Of a DNA stretch of 64,000 nt, positions 55,705 through 64,000 are shown piece by piece. Every line of letters starts with the position of its first letter. The first letter of the stretch is position 1. The stretch is from Nissolia schottii (lineage: Eukaryota > Streptophyta > Magnoliopsida > Fabales > Fabaceae): NCBI GenBank assembly GCA_003254905.1, contig QANU01099453.1, positions 1,406,406-1,470,405 on the forward strand, in the 5' to 3' direction. The translations under genes were made by a program, and so were the position numbers. Below the pieces are notes generated by a model. It searched no databases. It had not been told where the DNA came from and saw nothing but the letters and a program-made list of their open reading frames with translations.

Positions 55705-57290
55705 TCTTGGTATAAGGTGCAAACTCTTGTGCCAGATGCGATTCTAAGAAATTATTAAAGAAATACAATTGTTTCATTATTAATAACTGTAGCTTTTAGC
55801 TTAATGGTAAGTGTTTGATCTCACAAGCGATATTAGAACAAAGTCATGGGTTTGAGCCATAACATAATAATAATTGAAATGAAACTTGAAATCGCATAGC
55901 TGATCATTACAGCCACAGATTTTGTGTGTCGTGCGATCTTGGTTCTGCTCCATTAGCTTCATGTGACATGTTACTGTGTTTTGTGATCTGCTTCTACTTA
56001 CACTTGTTTCCTTCCCCCATTGAAGATAATGGTTATTGAAATATACACAACTAGCTAGAACGCATAATCATGACATGGAACAAATTTATGTACCACACCA
56101 TCGCATATGTTTCAACTAGAACGGGGTCCCAAGCAAATAGGGAAATAGGATGTCGGTTGTCCCATACACTTTATTTGGAATTGTGGAAACTTTATGTCCA
56201 AATCATATGTAACTGCTCTCGTGCATGTCGCTTTCCTCTATAACCTGGGGAAAGAGACTTGTTTATGCACTCATATGTCCAAGACTTTGAAAGCGTGCAT
56301 GTTCTTAACTATCATTGTTCAAGTTCTTTTCAACATGAGCTGACACTGTTCTTGCATCAGTAAAACAGAAAAATGAAAATGTATGAAAAAATTGAGACTG
56401 CCTTAATTAGACCAAGCTACATACGGTTGTGTAGTATTTAAGAGATTACATGAAATTAGAACACTAAACCTACTCACGAAAGACATGATTATCAGCAAAT
56501 GGAAATTGTCATACACTCGACACAACTCTCAATGTGCGAGTTATTGAATATGGATGGGACTTAGCCAAATATATAAATAAGTGAAAAAAACTCTAATACC
56601 CTTCCATAATAATGATCGTGATTAATTAGCAAAATCAAAAATAACAAATTGATTATAGCTCACAAGAAGTATTAGATAATTCTAATGTGTAATAGAAAGA
56701 AAGTGGTGTTTTCATAATTGTTAACTCCATCAATATGCAGTTGTCTTGTCCCTTATTTGTTTTTGTTGTTTGTGAATTAACCAAAAAGGGCATGCTATGC
56801 TTTAAAAAACTGAACAATCAATATGGTCAAAACAAGGACAGTACATATGGTAACTTTGAATTGATTCAACAGGTGTTTTATTTTAGAACATGATCTTATT
56901 CTTATGAGTTATCACTTTTTGTGGCCATGCACATTATCTACGTACCCAGACTAAACCATGGCAATAATCAAAGTGACATAGCTAACTAATCACATTTCAT
57001 AACCTTTCTTATTACATATGACAGGTAGTGATATATAAATTTAATTTCTGTCATGAATAAAATAACAAAATAAGTACATCTAAGCAAGGATTTGGTGTGG
57101 CCACTCGATCAACATTACAATATACATAAAACAAAAAGATATACACCTTCCAATGAAATGCAACCTAACCGACAACAGGAAATTAACAAAGGCCATGCAC
57201 ACAAACTCCTGACAATATATCCCTTAATTAATTAACCTAACAGGGTAGGGATTTATTACATATATATGGCCCCCAAATGGTTTATTTTTC
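55705..57290. other. Intergenic region right of gypsy LTR
   Basis: AT-rich, no gene. A tRNA-like or SINE-like segment (TAGCTTAATGGTAAG, then GGGTTTGAGCC) lies at 55790-55860 but does not fold as a tRNA by eye. Confidence 0.5.
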
Positions 57291-57622
57291 ATAATATGGT
57301 CCAGGTAAAAAATTTACACTTGTATGAGCCTGGGTCTGAATTCGCAGGTTGTGGCGAATTCAGACCCTCAGACGTTTTTTTTTCAAATTTTTAAAAAGGT
57401 CTGAATTTGCTACAGGGTGTGGCAAATTCAGACTCCTGGAGACTGAATTCACCACACCCTGTGGTGAATTCAAAACTTTTTTTAAAAAAAAAAAATCTGA
57501 ATGTGGCAAATTCAGACTTTTTTTTCCTTTTTTTTATAAATGTCTGAATTCGCCAAACTCTATGGTGAATTCAGACTCCGGCCCATGCAATTGTAATTTT
57601 GTATTTCAAGCCATATTTTAAT
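57291..57622. repeat. TCTGAA-palindrome MITE, copy 2 of 2
   Basis: Outer inverted arms (ATATGGTCCAGG and TTCAAGCCATAT) enclose a series of palindromes: GTCTGAATTCGC...GCGAATTCAGAC (57334-57366), GTCTGAATTTGC...GCAAATTCAGAC, CTGAATTCACCACACCCTG followed by TGGTGAATTCA, and GTCTGAATTCGCC...GGTGAATTCAGAC near 57541-57575. Poly-A and poly-T runs separate them. Confidence 0.75.
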
Positions 57623-57697
57623 ATATAACTTATACCAGAACCATAGAAATGCAAAGAGGCCACAGGGTAGCTAGTAGTACTACCCTTATAATTACTT

Positions 57698-58030
57698 TCA
57701 GTCCCTTTTCCGTCTTCCATTATGAATGATTCTCTTCAAGTCATCTGGCTGGCAAGGAATGGCAAGTGCTCCCTCCTGAGAGAAACCGTACTCCTCCTCA
57801 GCCTGCTTCAACAACTTCACAAATTCAGGGTTATCCAAATACCCCAACTCAACGAAGAACCTCTCTGGCTTCCACCCTTGTGTTGCAATCACCACAAAAT
57901 GTCCCTCCTTCACCCCTGAGGATGATGATGACAATGTGAATTGCAATTTCTTCATCATAACCATAGGCAGGAACATTAATACTCCAAGGCCTCCCTTCCA
58001 CAATCCACTAGAACTAGTTGCCTTACCCAT
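57698..58030 (-). CDS. SAUR family protein, short form
   Basis: Intronless 110-residue SAUR-domain protein, probably with the same broad auxin-response and cell-expansion role as other SAURs. The core covers about residues 40-95: GVKEGHFVVIATQGWKPERF, ELGYLDNPEFVKLLKQAEEE, YGFSQEGALAIPC. N terminus MGKATSSSGLWKG, then a hydrophobic stretch (GVLMFLPMVMMKK) before the domain. ATG 58030 has G at -3 and +4. The domain is complete and the frame intact. It shares motif wording with the SAUR at 42665 but differs at many positions, so the two are old paralogues. It sits inside the possible CACTA bounds, about 1 kb from the right end. Confidence 0.9.
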   Translation of the reverse strand: MGKATSSSGLWKGGLGVLMFLPMVMMKKLQFTLSSSSSGVKEGHFVVIATQGWKPERFFVELGYLDNPEFVKLLKQAEEEYGFSQEGALAIPCQPDDLKRIIHNGRRKRD

Positions 58031-58090
58031 CTCAAGAATATTTATTTACAAAATAGTTATTATTGCAAACTCTTGCATGCAATGGTGGAA

Positions 58091-58096
58091 TATATA
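58091..58096 (-). promoter_or_regulatory. TATA box of second SAUR gene
   Basis: CTATATATTC on the minus strand, about 61-66 bases before the ATG at 58030, predicting a leader of about 30 bases. GCATGCATG-type motifs lie further upstream. Confidence 0.45.
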
Positions 58097-58714
58097 GAGA
58101 GAAATTGGCTAGCCTTGTGTGTGCGCGTGAGAGATTATTATAAGATGCATGAATGAGACTGTTATAAGCATGCATGTGGCATTGGAGGAGTGGGGACAAT
58201 GGCATGTGAGTTTTTCACCAATGGTAAAATGTCACACTGTTTCTCCCAATTTGGGGACGAAGTAGTCCTTGATGGATGCATGCATGTCATATTTTTCAAT
58301 TCACTCTCCATGCAAGGAAATTTCTTTAGAGGTTGAAGGAGCAAAAACAATTAAATTTTTAACACATCAGCATTGAGGTCTACAATGTAGACCACATTAC
58401 TTATGTGTTAAAAATTTAATAGTATAAAACAAGAAAAAGTGTTTGTTGACACAATATTTAAGCATGTCTTTCATACAAGTGAGATAAAACATATATTTTA
58501 GTAGGAGAATTATACATTATTATAATATAATATATATATATATATATTCACACATGTGGAGAGAGAGAGAAAGAAAGAGAGAGGTACTAGCTACTCTATC
58601 TAATGGTTTCAAAAGTGAGTTTCATTCAATTATAGGGGCCTATAGCTGTATATTGCTTCATACATCAACCATGCTTGGTAATATCTAGGAACTCTTAAAA
58701 CAGAACACCAAATT

Positions 58715-59082
58715 AGAACAGTAGCGGCGCTAGTTTAGCCGCAGTTATTGAAAACAACTCTCGATTTATATTTCGCAACAGTTTTTCGCAACCGCCTCTG
58801 TTCACTAGTTATTTCACGGTGGTTCCCATATAAAACGGTGCGAATCAGGTTAACTGGCAAAGGTTTGGGAGCTTAACTACCTCAAGTTTTGAAAATAAAA
58901 CTCCCTGCAAACAGAAAAATGGTTTTGCTGCAGTTCGTTCCAACAGTTGGTATAATCGATGCAACACAATTTTTGATGCTCTATTTGGCAGCATGCGTAA
59001 ACTGCTGCAAATTTGTTTTAGCGGCAGTTTGAACTGCACAAAATGTCAAATGAAACTGCCGCAAATCAACATTTTTGTTGTG
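58715..59082 (-). mobile_element. CACTA-like right terminus and subterminal region
   Basis: On the minus strand starts CACAACAAAAATGTTG, then repeated GCGGCAGTTTCATTTGAC, GCAGCAGTTTAC, ACTGCAGCAAAACC and GCGGTTGCGAAAAAC motifs. It matches the 47933 end in family and opposite orientation. The terminus lacks three bases relative to that end. Confidence 0.5.
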
Positions 59083-60439
59083 ATTCTTGATCTATTTTGC
59101 TTCTTTACATAGAAAATTCTTAGATGCTTTGAATCGAGAAACTCATTATTTAACACATTAATTACTGTTTTAGATAGATAAGAAACGTAAACAATAATGA
59201 TAATGTCTTCCAAAACTAATGTGTTTCTAAAAATTTCTCAACTTGAGAAAGATAAACGTACAATACAATTTTTTTTCCCATTAATACAAACCAGTAATTT
59301 GGGGAGAAAAAATGCTACACTTCTAACATTATAATTACATGGATTTCTTCATATATATATTGTTCATGCCGAAATCTATGACAAAGTCATTTTCTCTTTA
59401 TGTGGCTGATTCCAACAATTAATATTAACCAAACAAAACTATCACATCTTCAGGTCCTTCTTATACTATAAATAAATAAAACAAACAAAAAATTCAACAT
59501 ACATATTCTGGAAGGGAAAAAAAAAAGTGTTTGAACAAATGAGCACAATATGACAGAGAATATATTTTTTTTTCTCTCACTCCCAATAATATCCTCGATT
59601 ATTGCTTTCCAAGTTTCCACCGTATGCATGCTTTGACAATAGGAGAAAAATAGTGGCTATAGGATGTATCAAGTCACGAATGTTTCGCCATCATGACAGC
59701 GACGAGTAACCATGCTTCTACAAAATATTATAAGTGAACATTTCATCCATATGACCTGTTTTTACCATTTTCCCCTTTTCCTTTATTTGTTTCTTCCATA
59801 TATTTTTTCTCTTAGAATTATGCAAGGTGTGTGCCAAAAAAAAAAGGGGATAATGCAAGGTGAACGAGTTTTGGGGGTACAGAGGCGAACAAATTTTAAT
59901 ATGCAAAAAAATTCTTAATGTAAAGACTTGTTGATTTTTCTTGGGTTCTTGAAAGAAAACATTAATGTAATCTTATAAGAATTTTAAGTTGTAATTTTAC
60001 AGGTGAATTACGTTGAAATCCCTAATGTTGGGTGATATTACTTGACACTTTGATTTGTCATGCTACGCTTGCAAAGGAATACTCAATATCAAGTTTATAT
60101 GGGTGCTTAGGGTAATTTATAAGGGTCCTCAGTGTCATGTTCTATAAATATAAGGATATTAAATGTAATATCACTTAACCTTTAAAAATAGTTAGTTGAA
60201 CCCTAAGAAACGAAGGCTTTTGAATGACTTGACATAAATGACTTTTGGAATAGACTTTTCGTCTAACCATAGCATCTAAAAATAATATGAACGGAATAAG
60301 ACATAATATTGAGTAACACATTAATTAAAAGTCATAAGGAGTAATTCAACTATTTATATTTCTGAAGACCCACTTACCCCATTATAAAAGTACGTCGTAG
60401 ATTATAAAAAGCAACAAGGTCTAAAAGATCTATGCACTA
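59083..60439. other. Intergenic AT-rich region
   Basis: No gene, RNA or complete repeat is recognised. The short opposing ORFs near 59712-59918 have no domain. Confidence 0.6.
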
Positions 60440-61688
60440 AAATACTTTGGCTTAAATAAGTTTTAATTTCTGTAATATCGAAAAGTTTGTGTTTGATCTC
60501 TAAAAAAAATTCGTTAAAATTTAGCCTCTTAAAAAAAATTGTTCTTTTTTAGTCTCTACTGTTAGTTGAGGTTGGATGTCACTGATGTGGCCATTAAGTT
60601 CGCCACGTGACGTGCCACGTGGTATGCCACATGGCATAATCCATATTTCAAACTAAACCCAAACTCAACCCGCATACCCAAACCCAAACCCGTTTTCAAA
60701 TTTAAAAAAAAATCCTCAAATTCAGATGTTACTCGTCCACAAGCCTTTCAGTTTCCAACCATAAACTCCAACTCTCCAAATCTCGTCACCACTCACAACC
60801 ACCCTCTCTCCGTGAGGAACCCACACCCTTCTCTCTCCTTGGCTCGCTTTCTCTCTCCACAATTCTCTTTTTCGTTTTTTCGATCAGTTTCTTGACAGTG
60901 GCACTGGTTCTCTCTCCCTCTCCTAGTTCTGCTCTCCCTCTCTATCTAGGATATAATCTCTCTTCGTGCTCACTCTCTCTCAGCCCTCTCGATTTCTCTC
61001 TCTATTCACTCTCTCCCTCTGGTTCTCTCTCTCTCTCGATCTCTCCCTCTTTCTTTCACAGATCCACTCACTCTGTTTCTTTATCTATTTCTCTCTCGGT
61101 TTCTTTTCTCTCTTACTCTTTTACTTTCCTCTTTTTTTTTTTGGTTTCTGGTGTGTGTGTGCGTGCGCGCGTGTTGTGTTGGATCTGTTGGGTTTAGGTT
61201 GATCTTCTAAGGTATGGGTGTGTGGTGATTTGGTGGCTGGGGGTGTGTGCATGGTGGTTCGATGGTTGAGGGTGGTGTGAGGGTGGTTGCTGATTGAAGG
61301 GCATGGGAGATCTCGGATGTGAGTGGTGGTTGCTAGTTGAGGGTGGTGTGAAGCTCGTGGAAGAGGGAAGGTGAATATTTTTGGGAATGTCTATTTTTTG
61401 TTAATTTGAAAACGGGTTTGGGTTTGGGTTTGGGTATTTGGGTTGGGTTTGGGTTTAGTTTAAAATGCGGATTATGTCACGTGACGTGTCATGTGGCACG
61501 CCATGTGGCGAACTTAACGGCTACGTTAACGACTACGTTAAAGACATCCAACCCCCAACTGATGGCAGGTACTAAACATGAACAAAAAAAAGTTTAAAAG
61601 ACTAAATCCTAACGAAAAATCTTCTAAGGATCAAACGCAAACTTTTCGATATTACAGAGACTAAAAACATATTTAAGCCAAATATTTT
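60440..61688. mobile_element. Non-autonomous MULE with long terminal inverted repeats
   Basis: Terminal inverted repeats of about 255-280 bases (60449-60703 and 61401-61679) begin GGCTTAAATAAG and end in the complement TATTTAAGCC. They share AATATCGAAAAGTTTG, the CACGTGACGTGCCACGTGG-like segment and AAACCCGTTTTCAAATT. A 9-bp flanking duplication, AAATACTTT and AAATATTTT, has one mismatch. The internal 700 bases are CT-rich then GT-rich, without transposase. Total element 1231 bases. Confidence 0.85.
60940..61110 (+). repeat. CT-rich low-complexity tract inside MULE
   Basis: Repeated CTCTCTC motifs give spurious Ser/Leu-rich open frames. No gene is inferred. Confidence 0.7.
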
Positions 61689-63185
61689 ACACCCTAACAT
61701 CCGGTTAAACACAATTATGACTAGAAATTCTGGAGCTCCAAGACTTGCCTAAAATATGTATGTTATTGTATATCATAAAGTTCATGTATAATATCACATA
61801 ATCTCACGAGAGATCAGCCCAACTTACCCTAATCTTAATGCACAAGCATGTAAAGCACTTTAGCCCGATTCAACCCAACAACTATCAGACAATTTGAGAA
61901 TTAGAGAAATTTAAACTCACATTGACCAATTTAATCTTGCTTTCAAAGCTTAATTTTAAGTAAAAGGGCAAAAATGAACCTCTTTACGCATAACATCATC
62001 AATGAAGTGGAGAATATGAACCACCGAGTGCCCTCCTGCAAACTCAGATTATATTCACTGATTTCTTATCCCACGCCAACTTTATCACTAGTGAACCCAA
62101 TACATGAGGTGTTCATTTCATTTGTAAATTGTAATTATACAATTTTTGGGGATGAAAATTGTTACGACCTTTTAAAACTTCTCTCATATTGTCAAAGAGA
62201 GATTCATAAATCAGAAAGAATGGCAGTGTTTGTAGTCCTTTAGGTTGTGTTTGATATTAGGGATAGAATAGGAGACAAAAAAATCTTGTATTTTTTTTTC
62301 TACCTTGCTAAAGTTAAGATAAATAGGATAGACAATTTTTGTTTGATAAAACATAAAATTAGAGTTTAGAAGAATATTAATTTTATGTCTCAGTCCCATT
62401 TAATAACAAATGCAACCTTATAGACCCTGCACATTTATATAATAGCTAGAAGCTTGACAAAATAACATATACATACACTAAACCCTAAAATGAAACTTGA
62501 TCACTCTATCCAGAATAACTAATTGAGTAGACTCATCAGAAGATAATTGAGGAGCACAACTAGCTAGAATATGATTATTAGAGGAATATTCAGAACAGAA
62601 TGTGCAGGAAATATATAGACAAATTCCTGAATAATGAATATTTTACCCCCAATTTTTTTTATTAAAGGGATACCAAACACAGAAAGTTTTAATTAAATCT
62701 TGCTGTTGTCGCGCCGGTCTCTTAGCAAAAAGATCAAAATTACTGCAATGTTTTCGTTTCTGTTTCACCAAACATTAGTGATAATTTGGTTTGGAATCGA
62801 TCTACGGTATATACTTAGGAATTATTCAAGCTTGTAATCGTAACTTGGTACAACATTAATATAGAACTAAAGATCAAGTTGCAGGGCAAGGCAAGAGTAA
62901 ACAAGTTATTTGAACTTAACTTTCCGCATAATTTTAATTGTTTTGCAATATATTACATATATAATAAATTGATTAAAAATAAAAAAAGACCTCAAATCAT
63001 CTTTGTGGCCGGGTGGGTGAGTGAGTGCTGTCACCAACATCTCTCCTCCTGCACATACCAAACTGACAAACAAGATAACAACTCCTCGTGAAATAAAAAA
63101 GTAATAATCATATAGAAATCTTGATCATACAAAAATATATATGTGTAAGTGAATATGTCCGTAAGCAGTAATTAAGAAAGATGGA
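61689..63185. other. Intergenic AT-rich region, right side
   Basis: Nothing beyond short random ORFs and repeat debris is visible. Confidence 0.6.
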
Positions 63186-63344
63186 TCAGGTGGAGAGAAT
63201 GTCGAAAAGGAGGTGAACAAGGTTGGCGCAGAGAAGGAAGAGGAGGAAGAGGAAGATGAAGAGCAGAGCAAATCGCATGAAGATGATTAGGAGAATGATG
63301 GTAAGGATGATGGAAAAGGGAGACTCTAGAAACACCACTAACAT
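63186..63344 (-). CDS. Possible 52-residue hydrophobic peptide
   Basis: From ATG 63344 the frame reads MLVVFLESPFSIILTIILLI, continues almost wholly hydrophobic (FLFLLFLLCANLVHLLF) and stops at 63186. Codons are C-rich at third positions, unlike the AT-rich flanks. It would be a one- or two-span membrane peptide. I recognise no family, and length alone is weak evidence. Confidence 0.22.
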   Translation of the reverse strand: MLVVFLESPFSIILTIILLIIFMRFALLFIFLFLLFLLCANLVHLLFDILST

Positions 63345-64000
63345 ATTTCCTAATTTCCTCCACTTATCCCCCACCACTTAATTACTTCACACAAATAGTG
63401 GCTCCATTCTATCTATGTATCATATGAAGTGCCCTGTTTTTCTTTGGAGGTTGCACCCTTCTTTCTCCCCCCTTGACAATTTTTTTTCTTTTCTTTTTCT
63501 CTTTTTTCTAATGTTATCCAAACACTCTTCGGTAATTTCTCATGACTTATCTTTTTAAGGTTGGGTTTAGCTGTTGACATGTGACTAAAATATAAAGACA
63601 TGAGGACATAGACATAAAATACAAGATTAAAAATTAGTCTTGTATTTTATTTTATAATAATATACAAGACACAATTTATTATATTTGTATCATGTTTGAT
63701 TTTATGGAGACAAGACATCTATATATATATATATATATATAATGAAACTTGGAAATTCTCAGGTGGACCCCACCCTTTATTCTACACGTGTCAGCTGCTT
63801 ATGGATTTTTTTTCCCGCCCAAACTCCCCTCAGCTGCCCATCACGTGCGAAGTTTGAGTCCACATTCGTCCCCTTGCACTCCATTTTGTCATTCCATTTC
63901 TCCAGCAGAATACCCCATCTTTTCCCATCCAGGCCTTTCATTCCATTTCTCCAGTTCCTTCATGTTCCCCAAGAGTCTCTTTCTCTCAAAACACCACCGG
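63345..64000. other. Right-edge intergenic region, promoter-like
   Basis: Contains a (TA)n tract at 63719-63740 and, from 63760, a GC-richer segment with CACGTG (63843-63848) and a CT-rich stretch that looks like the promoter and leader of a plus-strand gene beyond the window. Confidence 0.45.

Larger units (their letters stand above)
47933..59082. mobile_element. Possible 11-kb CACTA element bounded by opposed ends
   Basis: The left end CACTGCAACAAAAATG and right end (complement CACAACAAAAATG) point at each other and share further sequence (TTTCATTTGTCATTTTG against TTTCATTTGACATTTTG). If they belong together, the interior holds the unrecognised exons, a gypsy fragment, a MITE and a SAUR. 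Against it: the right terminus lacks three bases of the left one, the 3-bp flanks (AGT and ATT) do not match, and no transposase is seen. Confidence 0.3.

Noticed and set aside
55790-55860. tRNA-like segment with A-box and B-box resemblance
   Set aside because: No cloverleaf can be drawn by eye and the acceptor arms do not pair; possible SINE relic only.
60892-61202. Ser/Leu-rich ORFs within the MULE
   Set aside because: They translate a CT-rich simple tract and have no domain.

Overview
This is nuclear DNA of a flowering plant. The genes are intron-split, separated by AT-rich DNA full of transposon debris, and all recognisable products are plant proteins. A eudicot, and most likely a legume such as Glycine, is my inference from protein similarity and repeat style; the sequence does not prove it. 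Two assembly gaps of N (19837-20412 and 44718-45492) and a few single N bases limit what can be read.

Genes, left to right: SIG6, a plastid RNA polymerase sigma factor (2186-6427, +, nine exons, 573 codons); a DVL/RTFL small polypeptide gene with a polyglutamine stretch (9123-9326, +); CDC48, the AAA+ segregase (24494-29053, -, nine exons, 809 codons); EMC5, a subunit of the ER membrane protein complex (35227-36903, +, four exons, 106 codons); and two intronless SAUR genes of one clade (42665-43060, - and 57698-58030, -). Three consecutive, phase-compatible exons of a protein I do not recognise lie at 49245-51842 (-). I reconstructed all spliced genes by hand from reading frame, splice signals and remembered family sequence. 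The genes do not form one pathway. Their order is informative, though: from memory, SIG6 lies beside the DVL gene ROT4 in Arabidopsis, and CDC48C, an EMC5 gene and a SAUR lie close together there.

Between the genes: 6.4-9 kb holds a foldback MITE; 9.3-24 kb is a long gene-poor, AT-rich tract with two copies of a three-copy foldback family and one CACTA terminus abutting a gap; 29-35 kb has a third copy of that family, a hairpin MITE, a lone MULE end and a 5'-truncated LINE with a clear 15-bp target duplication; 40.8-41.8 kb has a degenerate tandem array; 48-59 kb is bracketed by opposing CACTA-like ends and contains the unrecognised exons, part of a Ty3/gypsy element with antisense ORFs, a second hairpin MITE and a SAUR; 60.4-61.7 kb is a complete non-autonomous MULE with a 9-bp target duplication.

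I see no obviously new protein system. The most unusual observations are the overlapping upstream ORF stop and main start of the DVL gene, the MITE family built of serial TCTGAATTCGC palindromes, and the possible 11-kb CACTA enclosure of gene fragments.
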